A program made the translations under genes and the position numbers. The notes beneath the pieces were generated by a model. The model had not been told where the DNA came from. It saw only the letters and a program-made list of their open reading frames with translations, and made no database searches. From positions 1-36,978 of the forward strand of contig JACQZR010000107.1 of NCBI GenBank assembly GCA_016213775.1: a stretch of 36,978 nt of DNA. Reading direction: 5' to 3'. Positions 1-9,790 of the stretch are shown here, piece after piece; within the stretch, counting starts at the first letter, position 1, and each line of letters starts with the position of its first letter. The DNA is from Acidobacteriota bacterium. GTDB taxonomy: Bacteria; Acidobacteriota; Terriglobia; Bryobacterales; Bryobacteraceae.

Positions 1-107
1 AAGATGCCGCGGATGGCAACAGCGGATTGTTTTGAGGTCGAGAATAAGGCGCGCAACGCGCGACGCCTAGAACACCAGGCCGACCGCCTTTGAGGCGGCC
101 CAACTCA
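1..107. other. Window edge, no assignable gene; hairpin near 78-100
   Basis: A short open frame runs on the plus strand from base 1 to a TGA at 91-93 and could be the 3' end of a gene cut by the window, but it is too short to recognise. A hairpin (CCGCCT-ttg-AGGCGG, 84-98) lies just beyond the stop of the minus-strand gene that follows. It has no T-tract, so it is only a weak terminator candidate. Confidence 0.3.
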
Positions 108-2066
108 TCAAGCCACCCGCTTCGCGGGGGGTGTCTGACTAAGCGTGCTACTCGGAATCACCGTCGCGTTCACGACGTAGGCCTTCGCTGTCGCAGGGAT
201 GCTGCAAACAGTTGACACAGGCAGATTGAGAGTGCGAGTTTCCCCTGTGTCGAGAGAGGGCGGCCCAAACACACCCGTGCGCCCTTCGAAATTGTACTGC
301 GTCCGGGTCTCCATCACGCGGCAGGGTGGCAACGGAACAAACCGCAATCCAGTCGGCAGCCCCGTGCCGGCCGCTTGCACAACCGCCACGTTAGCAGCAC
401 CAATGCTCAACGTGGCGGCGCGCGCAGTAGCGGCGCCATTCGGTTGAACTGTGTAGCTGACTGAACCGTTGCCTACCCCAGAAAGGGAACCGGACAAAGT
501 GATCCACGACACCTGGGAACTCGCTGACCAAGAACAGTTTGTGCTGGTGGTGATCGCTAGCTGCCCAGTCGTGCCTAAAGCCGAGACTTGCACGCTCGGT
601 GGACTCACGGAGTAGCTGCAACTGACTGCCCCCGACTGCGTCACCATGAACTGTGTTGTTCCGACAGTAATCGCCCCGTTCCGGACTCCGGAATCGAAGT
701 TTGGCCCAACCTGGAACGTTATTGTGCCGTTCCCGCTTCCAGCAGCGCCGGCCGCAATCGTGATCCAACTCACGCCGGAGGTTACGGCCCATGAGCAGTA
801 GGAGGGGGTCGTCACTGTAAGAGAGCCGCCACCACCGACCCCGAGGAAATTCGACGGCCCGCCGGAAACTGTCTGCGAGCAGGGTGCTACGTCCTGTGTC
901 ACGGGGATGGATGTACCTGCGACCCAAACCGTGCCCGCCCGTGCCGCACCAGTCGTGTTTGGCTGCACGTCCACGGACACACTACTGCTGCTTCCGTTTG
1001 GAGCGAAGGCGGTTGTCGTGCCGATCCAACTGGATCCCTGAAAAACGTTAGCAACGCAGTCCGGCTGCGAACTCGTGACGGGAATGGTGATCGTGCCGCC
1101 GCTGGGCGGCGCAGTAATAGTGGTAACGGATGGGGAAGCTGCGCATGCGCTAATGAGGTAGTGCTGCCCGTTCTGGGCAACGACGAATTGCCGGAGATTG
1201 TTGATCCCCGTTAAGAGTGTCGCGCCTTCATTAGTCGGCGCGAGCGCGCCGATGTAGCTCGTTGTTCCCAAATACAAAGTTTTGCCCGTCGCGGACAACA
1301 AGACGTAAGAGGATGTGCTGGTTGCAATACCCGAATATCTGGAAATGCTACAGGTACCTGCAATATCAAGTGAGTCATTTGCGCTCGCCAACCATCCTGC
1401 TCCGCGTATGGACGCACGTGAATTTGGCCGACACGTGAAAAAACCACCGACGTCGGCCCCACTTCGCACAACACCGGATGACGCGATAGTCGCTCCGTCA
1501 CCCACGAACGCGGTGGTTACAGCGCTCTGGACCGTGGTTCCTGAGTTGTTCAGCGAGGTCGTGACGAAGGGATTGTCCGGAGAATCCACCTGGATAAACG
1601 CTGGTGGCGAAGTCATCTGGATCGTGCGCGTCATCCCATCGCTGTCCAGGAAACCGCCCAGAATCTGCCCAACATCGTTGATAGCGAATAGGCTGGTGGA
1701 TCTTGCCCCCGGAACATCAAACGAACTGACGCTTCCATTGGCATCGCGGATGAACCCATGATAGCCATTGGCATCGCTGTGAGAACCAACGATCTTGCCG
1801 GAAGCGTTGATCCCTTTGGGGACAATCGCCGTACTTTGCCCCGGCGGTGAGAACGATGTCACCGTTCCGTTTGCACTCGGCATTACGAAACCGCCTGTCT
1901 TGTCCCCAGGTAGGCTATGCGTGCCAATAATCCGTCCGTCGTTGCTCAACCCGGTGACGATTGCGTTGTTCAGATTAATCGCAAGAGGTTGCCATCGGAA
2001 CCCAGCCGGAAAATCCTGGGTTGCCGGGGCCATTGTGTAGCTGGCACTGTATGACGCGCCGCTCAA
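108..2066 (-). pseudogene. 3' part of frameshifted secreted HAF-repeat/BACON-domain protein
   Basis: This is the downstream part of a broken gene. In order it shows the end of an anchor-type beta domain, HAF-like repeats with recurring 'GINASGKIVG' and 'AINDVGQILGG' patterns, then about three BACON-like domains (Ig-like, with CSW..S..SWIT motifs) and the start of a C-terminal domain with the pattern LPVSTVCSIPATAKAYVV. That last domain breaks off after STLS and is replaced by a short unrelated tail over a small CCCGC/GCGGG hairpin (116-128). Coding in this frame extends upstream past the ATG at 2066 to a stop near 2214, and the extra residues (FTFTNGTSPEYVVTWTPP) complete the domain begun in 2150-2563. 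BACON domains are usually carbohydrate- or mucin-binding; the role here is unknown. Confidence 0.75.
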
Positions 2067-2149
2067 GGTGCCAAAAATCGTAGCTTTCGATGCGACCGCG
2101 GAGACATAGAAGCGAATGTTTCCAACATTGGCAGAGGGTGGAGTCCAGG

Positions 2150-2563
2150 TTACGACGTACTCGGGAGAGGTTCCATTTGTGAATGTGAAGCGTACTCGAC
2201 GCCGTTCATCACCCTAACCGACACTCCCGCTCCGGCCTCGAATTGCCCCGCTGGCATGAGTTCATTCGACGCGAGCCGTGCCGTGATCTCCATCCCTGTC
2301 GCCCCGTAGTTTTGGTCGGTCCAGACGTGAATGCGTATGGCTTGTCGTACTCCAGGTGTGTAGTTCAACGCGCCGAATTCCATGATCACCCCACCACGAG
2401 GACTGCGCTGCTCCGTGTGGCAGTCAACGCAGGTACCCTCGCCAGGTGCCCCGGTCTTCCTCAATGGCGGATTCGCACCATTTCCCATCAGAGGTATCCC
2501 GTGAAGCGTGAGCAGCCCCATGGAGAAGAGCATCGTACTCAATGATGAAAAACTCATTGCCAC
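2150..2563 (-). pseudogene. 5' part of frameshifted secreted CxxCH/Reelin-like (choice-of-anchor) protein
   Basis: This encodes the N-terminus: a hydrophobic signal-like segment (SLSTMLFSMGLLTLHGIPLMG), then CVDCH, a CxxCH motif that could bind haem c, then a beta domain resembling the anchor V/Reeler domains of secreted acidobacterial proteins. I prefer the GTG at 2563 as start. GGAGGT (2573-2578) lies 9 nt upstream of it, whereas the ATG at 2557 is 15 nt away and the ATG at 2608 has no good site. The frame ends early at 2150. A one-base loss near 2188-2194 explains this: restoring one base joins it to the frame continuing to 108. Confidence 0.7.
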
Positions 2564-2608
2564 GTCGTGCTCACCTCCCGGTTTACGAACTGATCTCCAC
2601 CACAACAC

Positions 2609-2796
2609 GTTCGTCAGACTGTAGACATATACGGCACTCCTCTGGGGGGTGATTCAAATCGACATTCTATGAAAGCCTACGGAACGGGAGCAGCGCATGG
2701 AGCGTGTCGATCGAATTCGGCCCTCGCGAGGTCATGCTAATGGATGCGTTATCTTACAGGATAGCAGGGAGTGGCATGCCTACTGCGCTGCCCACG
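2609..2796. other. Intergenic between broken gene and insertion sequence
   Basis: I see no gene, convincing promoter or RNA here. It is the likely promoter side of the minus-strand gene at 2563 and abuts the left end of the insertion sequence. Confidence 0.4.
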
Positions 2797-2818
2797 GGGT
2801 GCGCGACATGGAAAGTTG
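2797..2818 (+). repeat. Left terminal inverted repeat of the IS
   Basis: Pairs with 4606-4626; 20 of 22 positions agree when one single-base gap is allowed. The outermost bases are GGGTGC at both ends. Confidence 0.85.
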
Positions 2819-2883
2819 CCATCAGGCGGCTTTCTTTTTTTGGCTGGATAATCCGATAGTACGCTAGGAGAAGGAGCTATAAC

Positions 2884-3282
2884 ATGCCCGTTTCCCCGCA
2901 GGATTTGGAGTCTCGCCGCCTGGAAATCGTCCAGCAGTTCGCCCTTCTCCGAGATCTCCGCAGCGGGTCCATCTCCAATACGAGTGGCCGTTGCGGTAAG
3001 CCCAATTGTCATTGCCACCAACCCGGTCAACCGGTACACGGCCCGAATCCGCGCTTGTCCTACAAGGTCCAGGGAAAGACCGTCACTGAGTCTCTTCCCA
3101 CTCCCGCTGTCCAGAAGAAAGCCGAGCGCGAGATCGCCGAGTTCCGCCGCTTCGAGCAACTGATGCGTGAGTTCCTCGAAGTCAACGCGCAGATCTGCCG
3201 CGCGCGGCCAGTGGATCAAGATGCGCCGGTAGCCCAGGAAAAACGACGGCCGCGGTATGCCAAGCGGCGGTCCAGGCCTTAG
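2884..3282 (+). CDS. DUF6788-like IS accessory protein
   Basis: A 132-aa basic protein lying inside the IS just before the transposase. A good ribosome site (AAGGAG) precedes the ATG. The sequence has a small cysteine/histidine cluster (GRCGKPNCHCH, residues about 36-46) that may bind zinc, then a helical charged region and an Arg/Lys-rich tail (KRRPRYAKRR). Proteins of this kind commonly precede ISKra4 transposases; the function is not established, perhaps end binding or regulation. Its stop (3280-3282) overlaps the region where the transposase frame is already coding, suggesting coupled translation. The frame is intact. Confidence 0.75.
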   Translation: MPVSPQDLESRRLEIVQQFALLRDLRSGSISNTSGRCGKPNCHCHQPGQPVHGPNPRLSYKVQGKTVTESLPTPAVQKKAEREIAEFRRFEQLMREFLEVNAQICRARPVDQDAPVAQEKRRPRYAKRRSRP

Positions 3283-3335
3283 AGCATCAGTTTCAACGCA
3301 TCTTCGCCGACCGGCACAGAACCGGCCGCCTGGAT

Positions 3336-4602
3336 TTGGAAGCCGTGGAAATGGCCATCCGCTCCACCGTACATCAGACGGGCGCGGCTGCGGTCACCGA
3401 GCTGTTGCGCTTCGATCAGCCGGACAGTGAGCATCGAACCATCCCTTGCGTTTGCGGCCACGCGGCCAATTACCAAGGCATGCGTTCCCGTCCGATCCTC
3501 ACCGCAGTGGGCTGGGCACGTATCGAGCGCCCGTACTATTGGTGCCCTACGTGTAACCACGGACAGTTTCCCGCCGACGTCGCGCTCGACATCGACAAGA
3601 CGGATTTCTCTCCCGGCGTGCGACGCATGCTGGCTGCCGTCGGCAGCGAGACTGCCTTTGTTCCAGCACGCGACCAACTCAAACTCCTGGCCGACTTGGA
3701 GGTCACCGCGAAAGCGGTCGAGCGGACCGCCGAATCCATTGGAGCCGACATCGAGGCCGGGCAGCAACAAGATATCCAATCTGCCAAGCAACTTCGTCTC
3801 CCAGTAGTCGCAGACCGCTCTATCCCATACCTGTATGTGCAGATGGATGGCACACAAGTATTCACGGTGAAGTCGGAAACCGAGGGCCGTGCCGGCCGAA
3901 GCCCAGGGCAACCAGCACGCACCCGCGAATGCAAATTGGGCTGTGTGTTCACTCAAACCGGTGTCGATGAGCAAGGCCGACCCGTACGGGATGAGGCCTC
4001 TACGACGTATGTCGGTGCGATCGAAACTGCCGAACAGTTTGGTCTACGCATCTATACAGAGGCCTGGAATCGTGGCTGGGACAACGCCACCGTTCGCGTG
4101 GTCATGGGCGATGGTTCCCATTGGATCTTGGAATGTCGCCAACCAGCACTTCCCCGGTGCGATTCAAATTGTCGATCTGTATCACGCTCGCGAGCATCTC
4201 TGGGACTTGGCGCGCAAGCTGCATCCGGCCGATGAGGTGGCGAAAAAACGCTGGCTCATGCACAAGCTGGATTCGTTGGAGAATGGCAAAATCGAAAAGC
4301 TCACCGCAACGCTCGCCAAGTTGGCGGACGTGACGACCAATCCCGAATTGGTCAAAGCCATCCGCGGTGAGATCGAGTACTTCGACAATAATCGGGACCG
4401 CATGCGCTATCCCGAATTCCGGAAACAGAATCTGTTCGTAGGCTCCGGAGTCATTGAGGCGGGCTGTAAAACGGTAATCGGGTCCCGGCTCAAAAAATCC
4501 GGGATGTTCTGGACCGTGCGCGGCGCCAATGCCATCATCGCTCTCCGTTGCTGCTGCATCAGCGGAAAACTCGAGGACTATTGGGAGGCGCGGGCGAGTT
4601 GA
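3336..4602 (+). pseudogene. ISKra4-family transposase, frameshifted
   Basis: The reading frame is split. The first frame (3336-4235) carries the N-terminal helical region, a zinc-finger-like segment (CVCGHAANY...YYWCPTCNHG) and the first catalytic part (YVQMDGTQV, then VVMGDGSHWI). Near 4125 it shifts +1 into the second frame (to 4602), which continues WNVANQHFPGAIQIVDLYHAREHL and ends with GSGVIEAGCKTVIGSRLKKSGMFW. Removing one T from ATCTTGG restores a continuous protein of about 420-440 aa, the usual size. The alignable sequence begins upstream of the TTG at 3336, near 3279, overlapping the helper ORF. I read this as decay or a sequencing error; programmed frameshifting is possible but no classic slippery site is visible. 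Confidence 0.8.
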
Positions 4603-4605
4603 CCC

Positions 4606-4626
4606 CAACTTTCATGTCGTGCACCC
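4606..4626 (-). repeat. Right terminal inverted repeat of the IS
   Basis: Inverted partner of 2797-2818, starting 3 bp after the transposase stop codon. Confidence 0.85.
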
Positions 4627-4656
4627 GATATCACTATGGAGTGTCAATCCGCGGTT

Positions 4657-7600
4657 CTACTCGGAGCGCAGCGAACTCAGCAGCGGGGTTTTCATGGCGG
4701 CTTTCACGGCCAGGATCGAGGCGAGGAGCCCGGTGATCGCGACCAGGAGGAGCAGGGAGGCCATCGAGAGCATGGGCAGGTGTGCGCCTCTGGCGGTGAG
4801 GGCGGGCATGACTGCCAACGCGGCGCAGAGGGCTCCGGTGAGCAGACCGCTCGCGAGTAAGTAAATGTTTTCGGCCAGCACCATGGTGGCAATCTGTTGC
4901 GGTTGAAAGCCGACGGCGCGGAGTAGGGCGAGTTCCTTGCGGCGCTCCAGGACGTTGCGCAACAGGACCGCGGCGAGGCCCACCGTTCCGAGCAGCAGGC
5001 CAAAGCCGCCGAGGGCTTGGAAGGTGGAGATGTAGGCGTTCTCAACGCGGTGATAGCCCGCGAGGCGTTCGACGGTGCCCTGCATATCGACGCCGTAGTC
5101 CTTGAGGCGTTCCTCGATCATTGTTGTGAGTGCGGGCAGTTTCGTTTCCGGCGCGGCGGCGAGGAACATGCGGAAGCCGGGTTGTTCGGGGAAGGCTTTC
5201 AGGAAGTCGGCTTCACGGATGATGATCTCGCTTTGGAAGACGCTGTCGTGAATTGTCGCGCTGATGCGGAGAATGATGGGTTTGCCGCTGTCGGGGTTAA
5301 GCACGATGGTGTCGCCCACCTCCTTATGCAGTACGTATTGGAGCGAGTTGGCGTCGACGTAAGCGGCGATCTCGCCCCACCTGGGCGCGAGCTTTTCCTT
5401 GCTGAGCGGCATCTGGAAAAGCACGGGATCCGGTAAGGCCAGCACGCGCGGGTTTTTCGGTGCGTATAGGTTTAGGCAACTGGCATCGTCGCCAGGGCGG
5501 AGACGCAATGGAACGAGCTTGACGTTCTGAAAGAAGATCTCGGCGTCGGTGGGAAAGCCGAGTTCCTGGCGGCCTTCGGGAGTGCCGGGGTTGTGGATGA
5601 TGGGGAGCGCTGCCTCGCCGACGAGCGCATAGCCTCCCGTGCCGGGCCATTGCGCGGGGTCGGTGGAGCCGCCTTCCTGACGGAAGGACGAAAGGGCGAG
5701 GATGAGGAATGCCGCGAAAGCGATCAACGCCATGGACAGGACGCTGCGGCCGGGCTTGTAGGCCGCGTTGCGCCAGCCAAGGCGCCAGATGGTTTGCGGC
5801 GTGACGACTCCGGCATTGAGCCACATTCGCTGTGCGGCTAGCGCGGCGATAAGCAGCAATGCGCCTGCACCGAAGAAGCCTCCAGCGGCGCTCATGCTTC
5901 CGGACGCCGCGGCTGCGAGCAGCGTGAGGCCCACGACGGCGCAGAGGATGGCGACCCATCGTGCGCGGGATTTGGTGTGGGCCGCGGCGGCAATGTCGGT
6001 CTGCCCTTGGAGCAGGCCGCGCGGCGACATTTTGCGCAGAGCGCGGGCGGTGGCCCAGATGACGAGCGCCGCTGTGATCAGCCCGCCGAGTGCTCCGCCG
6101 ATCAACGCCACGGGGCTGGCGTGGAGCCGCAGCAGTTGTGTGCCGACAGCGTCCACCCACCAGGTGCGCAGTCCATAAAGGATGAGCGAGGCGTAGGCGG
6201 CGGCGAACAGCATACCGATGATCGCACCGCCGCAAGCGAGCAGGACGCCTTCCTGCAGATAGAGTTTGGTCAAACTTTGCACGGAGTAGCCGAGTGCACG
6301 CAGCAGACCGGCTTCGCGATGGCGCTGTTCGAGGTTGAGGCGGAAGAAGAGGCCCACCAGCAGGAGCGCTGAGACGAGGAGGAAGAAGCTGAAGTAGAAG
6401 AAGTACTCGCCGAAGTCAGTGGAGCCGGTGGAGGCGGCGAGGCTTTCCTGCCGGATGGCGAAGACAGTGAGGCCCATTTGCGCGGGTTGCAGTTTGCGGC
6501 GGAGCAGCATTTCATACTGGATGCGCGGGACATCGAGGTCGCCGTCGAGCGGGCCGGTGAGCCGCAGCGAGGTGAACTTGCCGTAACGAGTGCCCCACCA
6601 TTTGGCGGCCTGGGCGAGCGGCACGAAGGCTTTGGGCGTGGTGCGGTATTTATCCCAGTAGTCCTCGTCGTGTTTGGTGATTCTGCCGAGGTTCATGGGG
6701 AACGGTGGGTCCCATTCGGAGATGCTGCCGGCTTCGGTGATGCCGGGGTATTCGGGGGCGTAGTCGCGGTCGGCGGCGGGGCCGGATATCGGAGTGATGG
6801 CAGTGACTTGGAGGTCGGCGCCTTCGGTGGCGAGGCGGCCTTCATCGAGCCAGCGGTAGAAATCGAGGTGCAGTTTGTCGCCAGGCTTTGCACCGAGGTC
6901 GCGCGCGGTCCAATCGTTGAGGACGATGCCGCCGCGCGTGTCGATCAAGGAGGGGTCGAGGGCGGCAACAAGAGAGTAAGGGATCTCTTTATCGCCAAGC
7001 TTCATCGCGTTGACGAGATAGGAGAGCACGGGGGCGGCACGCCAGCCGAGTTCCTTGGCGGCTTCGCTGGCGGCGGCGGCGAGTGAGTCGCTGATGACCA
7101 TGCTGGATGTGTCGACGGCGAACTGTTTCTGCGCGGACAGGGTTCTCACGCGCACGCCGAGGTCAGCAAGGGTGGCCCGCTCGCGGAGGAGTTTTTCTAC
7201 TGCCGCGGCATCAGTGGGCTTGTGGGAGCCGAGGAGGATCATGTTCGCCTTGCCTTGCTGGCCCAGTTCGCGTTGCAAACGGGAGAGGGCCACGAAGACT
7301 GCGCGTACACCGGATTGGGCGGGACGGAGGGAGAACTCGCCGAGCTCTTCAGTGGGGAGTGTGGCGGCTGCGCCGAGTCGCATGGCACGGACGGTCTCTT
7401 CCTTGCGTCCGTGCAGGGAATCCACCGGGATGTCCGAGGGCTTATCGAGGCGGACGACGATGGTGTCGTCCTTTTGAATGGCGAGTTCGCTGGCGAGGGA
7501 TGGGCTGACGAGCGCGTTGCGGCCGGTGGGGGCTTCACGCGCGAGGCGGGTTTGGTGGAACTTCCAGAACCCGTCATCGACGCCGTAGATTTGCACTTTG

Positions 7601-7914
7601 GATGCGACGCGTCCGCTGGTGTCATGCGCGACGATCCCTTCCATGGCGAGCATGGGGTAGGCCTCGAGTGAGAGGCCGCGATGGGAGGCGAGGTCGGCGG
7701 CGAGCTGCGCGCGGAAGGGGTTGGTGCCGGCGATGACGAGATCGGTCTTACCGAGGCGTCCGATGACCAGATCGCGCAGGCTGCCGCGCACGGATTCGCC
7801 TACAAGGAGCGCGCCCGCCATGACTGCGACGGCGGTGGCTACGCCGGCAACGACGGCGGCGTTGGTGCGCCAGTGATAGGCGAGGTTACGCCAGAGGAGG
7901 GTGTTCAGTTGCAT
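4657..7914 (-). CDS. ABC transporter permease, double FtsX/MacB-like
   Basis: A 1085-aa inner-membrane protein. It begins with an amphipathic stretch and one membrane segment (NAAVVAGVATAVAVMAGALLVG), then a large extracytoplasmic MacB-type domain (about 45-500). A first FtsX membrane domain follows (about 510-640, with the typical REAGLLRALGYS motif), then further membrane segments, a second periplasmic domain and a final FtsX domain (ERRKELALLRAVGFQ near 980). The gene follows its ATPase by 78 nt in the same direction. MacB/LolE-like systems move substrates by coupling cytoplasmic ATP hydrolysis to periplasmic movement; the substrate here (lipoprotein, peptide or lipid) cannot be told. The double FtsX architecture in one chain suggests it acts without a second permease. 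Confidence 0.9.
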   Translation of the reverse strand: MQLNTLLWRNLAYHWRTNAAVVAGVATAVAVMAGALLVGESVRGSLRDLVIGRLGKTDLVIAGTNPFRAQLAADLASHRGLSLEAYPMLAMEGIVAHDTSGRVASKVQIYGVDDGFWKFHQTRLAREAPTGRNALVSPSLASELAIQKDDTIVVRLDKPSDIPVDSLHGRKEETVRAMRLGAAATLPTEELGEFSLRPAQSGVRAVFVALSRLQRELGQQGKANMILLGSHKPTDAAAVEKLLRERATLADLGVRVRTLSAQKQFAVDTSSMVISDSLAAAASEAAKELGWRAAPVLSYLVNAMKLGDKEIPYSLVAALDPSLIDTRGGIVLNDWTARDLGAKPGDKLHLDFYRWLDEGRLATEGADLQVTAITPISGPAADRDYAPEYPGITEAGSISEWDPPFPMNLGRITKHDEDYWDKYRTTPKAFVPLAQAAKWWGTRYGKFTSLRLTGPLDGDLDVPRIQYEMLLRRKLQPAQMGLTVFAIRQESLAASTGSTDFGEYFFYFSFFLLVSALLLVGLFFRLNLEQRHREAGLLRALGYSVQSLTKLYLQEGVLLACGGAIIGMLFAAAYASLILYGLRTWWVDAVGTQLLRLHASPVALIGGALGGLITAALVIWATARALRKMSPRGLLQGQTDIAAAAHTKSRARWVAILCAVVGLTLLAAAASGSMSAAGGFFGAGALLLIAALAAQRMWLNAGVVTPQTIWRLGWRNAAYKPGRSVLSMALIAFAAFLILALSSFRQEGGSTDPAQWPGTGGYALVGEAALPIIHNPGTPEGRQELGFPTDAEIFFQNVKLVPLRLRPGDDASCLNLYAPKNPRVLALPDPVLFQMPLSKEKLAPRWGEIAAYVDANSLQYVLHKEVGDTIVLNPDSGKPIILRISATIHDSVFQSEIIIREADFLKAFPEQPGFRMFLAAAPETKLPALTTMIEERLKDYGVDMQGTVERLAGYHRVENAYISTFQALGGFGLLLGTVGLAAVLLRNVLERRKELALLRAVGFQPQQIATMVLAENIYLLASGLLTGALCAALAVMPALTARGAHLPMLSMASLLLLVAITGLLASILAVKAAMKTPLLSSLRSE

Positions 7915-7990
7915 TTGGAGTTCCGAGTTCGCTTTCGGGCGCGAGTGGAGCCTGCGGTATCTCCACCAGAATGCGCTTGATGGCTGGCAT
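7886..7990 (-). other. Possible 34-codon leader ORF linking ATPase and permease
   Basis: An ATG at 7990 lies 2 nt after the ATPase stop codon (TGActATG). It opens a 34-codon frame that runs through the intergenic gap and ends at 7886, overlapping the first 29 nt of the permease in another frame. The permease ATG itself has no clear Shine-Dalgarno site. Translational coupling through this short frame would explain that. The peptide (MPAIKRILVEIPQAPLAP...) resembles nothing I know, and chance is a fair alternative. Confidence 0.25.
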
Positions 7991-7992
7991 AG

Positions 7993-8661
7993 TCACCTCA
8001 TGCGAAGGGACTGGTCGTTCATTTCCAGGCGCATTGGAAAGACGCCGGCAAGCTCAGGGCTGTGGGTGACCACAACCAGAACCGTTTCGCCGGCTTTGTG
8101 AAGGTGAAGCAGGAGGTCGGCGACACCGGCAGCGGACTTGCGATCGAGGTTGCCGGTGGGCTCGTCGCAGAGTAACAGCGCGGGCTTGCGGATAAGGGCG
8201 CGGGCAATGGCGGCGCGCTGTTTTTCGCCTCCCGAAAGCTCGGCCGGTTTGTGATGGAGGCGATGGCCGAGTCCTACTTGTTGCAGCAGGTCGCCGGCGC
8301 GTTTGACGAATTCGTTTGATGGTTTGCCGTCCACCAGGAGAGGGGTGAGAACGTTCTCCATGACCGAGCATTGCGGCAGCAGACAGTGATCCTGGAAGAG
8401 AAACCCGATGTTCTTATTGCGGAAAGCGGCTTGTTCTTTTTCTCCGATGGTGAAGGGGTCGGTGCCATCCAACGTTACGGTGCCGCCGGTGGGAGTATCG
8501 AGAACCCCGAGTATGTAGAGGAGCGTGCTCTTGCCACTGCCCGACGGGCCCATGATGGAGACGGCGTCGCCACGCTTCCAGGTGAACGAGATGCCGTCGA
8601 GCACGGGCAGGGGGCCGCCGGCGGTGGGGTAGGTTTTGGACAGGTTTTGTGCTTGCAGCAA
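7993..8661 (-). CDS. ABC transporter ATP-binding protein (MacB/LolD-like)
   Basis: A 222-aa cytoplasmic ATPase of the LolD/MacB/FtsE class. It has Walker A (GPSGSGKST), Q-loop ([10 protein letters not shown]), signature (ELSGGEKQR), Walker B ([13 protein letters not shown]) and the switch histidine (VVVTHS). The length is usual for this class. The start taken is a TTG at 8661 (then CTGCAAGCA), with no strong ribosome site, so a few residues may differ. It partners with the permease downstream. A 99-nt gap separates it from the MDR gene upstream, so it may belong to a longer operon or have its own promoter. Confidence 0.92.
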   Translation of the reverse strand: MLQAQNLSKTYPTAGGPLPVLDGISFTWKRGDAVSIMGPSGSGKSTLLYILGVLDTPTGGTVTLDGTDPFTIGEKEQAAFRNKNIGFLFQDHCLLPQCSVMENVLTPLLVDGKPSNEFVKRAGDLLQQVGLGHRLHHKPAELSGGEKQRAAIARALIRKPALLLCDEPTGNLDRKSAAGVADLLLHLHKAGETVLVVVTHSPELAGVFPMRLEMNDQSLRMR

Positions 8662-8760
8662 ACCACCATTCTATCCGAGGCCGATTCCTGAGGGCTTCAG
8701 ACGAGGTTGCCCGTGTCACCCGGACTGGTTCATCGGGACGGTAGTGCTTGAGTACGCGGC

Positions 8761-9750
8761 CTAATCGCGGGTGAACAGAATCTTCCCGGTTCGTTCGCCG
8801 CGAGCGGCGTGGGCTAGAGCTTCCCTGGCTTGGGCGAGCGGGTAGGTGGCCTCTACTTGTGAACGGACAGCGCCGCTGACGATGAGAGGGAAGAGTTCAG
8901 CGAAGAGGGCTCCGCGGCCGGCGTAGCCAATACGGGCCATCTCCGATATGAGCCAGAAGCCGCGCACGACGATGCCGGCGCCGATCAGATGCGCGGGGGA
9001 GACTTGTACGTTTTTGCCGGACATCATCCCGTAGGTGCAAAGGGTTCCGCCGGGAGCGAGGCAGGCCGCGAGGCGGGCGCTGGCCTCACCGGCCACGGCG
9101 TCTATAGCCAGCTTAACCGGTGAACCGCCGGTTGCCGCCGCGACTTTCTTGGGAAGGTCGGGGCCGTCCACCAGGACCACGTCGGCGCCGAGGTCGTGCA
9201 ATTGCGCGGCAAGGCCGTCGCGGCGGACGACGTTCACGGTGCGGATGCCGTTGCGCCTGGCAATCTGAATGAGGCACTGGCCGACGGATGAGTTGGCGGC
9301 GTTCTGAATGACCCACTCGCCCATCTTTACTGGGACAAGAGAGCGTAACATCAACAAGGCAGTTGCGGGGTTGGCGATGGCGAGGGCGTACTGTTTGGGA
9401 TCGCCGCCCGGGGGGAGCGCGATCAGATTTTCGGCCGCGAGCAGGTGGCGTTCCTGCCAAACGCCGTCGTCGCCCATGAGAATCGGAGTGAGATCTCCGG
9501 GTTTGAGATGTTTCACCAGATTGCCCACGGCCAAGACCTTGCCGACGCCTTCCTTGCCGAGCGCCTTCGGCATCGGGCCGGGCTCGGAAGCATACATACC
9601 CATGACGGTGAGCAGGTCGGAGGGATGAATGGCGGCGGCCACCAGCTCCACCAGGGCCTCGTGCGGGCCGGGTAGGCCGGGTTCGGGTGCGTCATCCACG
9701 TAGAGGACGTCGGCTGGCGCACCAGGGCGCTGCATCATCACGCGTTTCAT
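8761..9750 (-). CDS. MDR-family zinc-independent reductase, 2-enoyl thioester reductase-like
   Basis: A 329-aa medium-chain dehydrogenase/reductase. The N-terminal GroES-like domain begins MKRVMMQRPGAPADVLYVDD and contains AAAIHPSDLLTVMG. A Rossmann domain follows with NAANSSVGQCLIQIARRNG and VNVVRRDG, a pattern like the MECR/Etr1 trans-2-enoyl-CoA reductases (NAANSAVG...INVVR), which bind NADPH. No structural zinc cysteines are visible. The likely reaction is reduction of an enoyl thioester or quinone, in the cytosol. I chose the ATG at 9750: the frame stays open to 10017, but the added residues are low-complexity Pro/Ser sequence that overlaps the endonuclease gene. It lies 40 nt after the endonuclease gene, same strand. 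Confidence 0.85.
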   Translation of the reverse strand: MKRVMMQRPGAPADVLYVDDAPEPGLPGPHEALVELVAAAIHPSDLLTVMGMYASEPGPMPKALGKEGVGKVLAVGNLVKHLKPGDLTPILMGDDGVWQERHLLAAENLIALPPGGDPKQYALAIANPATALLMLRSLVPVKMGEWVIQNAANSSVGQCLIQIARRNGIRTVNVVRRDGLAAQLHDLGADVVLVDGPDLPKKVAAATGGSPVKLAIDAVAGEASARLAACLAPGGTLCTYGMMSGKNVQVSPAHLIGAGIVVRGFWLISEMARIGYAGRGALFAELFPLIVSGAVRSQVEATYPLAQAREALAHAARGERTGKILFTRD

Positions 9751-9790
9751 ATTTGAATAGATCAGCTTAGCATCAACGTGTGGCGGGCTC

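Larger units (their letters stand above)
2797..4626 (+). mobile_element. ISKra4-family insertion sequence (about 1.83 kb)
   Basis: The ends are imperfect terminal inverted repeats. The left end at 2797-2818 reads GGGTGCGCGACATGGAAAGTTG. The right end at 4606-4626, reverse complemented, reads GGGTGCACGACATGAAAGTTG, so they differ by one substitution and one indel. Inside are a DUF6788-like small ORF and a transposase of ISKra4 type. No target-site duplication is evident: the flanks read ..GCCCACG and GATATCAC... The element sits 31 bp past the stop codon of the ABC permease, so it did not interrupt that gene. The transposase carries a frameshift, so the copy is probably not autonomous. Confidence 0.85.

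Noticed and set aside
2648-2668. tRNA-like T-loop (GATTCAAATC)
   Set aside because: No matching T-stem, acceptor or anticodon arm could be formed.
4110-4135. Programmed frameshift in the transposase
   Set aside because: No classic slippery heptamer or stimulatory structure was visible; a one-base indel in ATCTTGG is the simpler explanation, though not proven.
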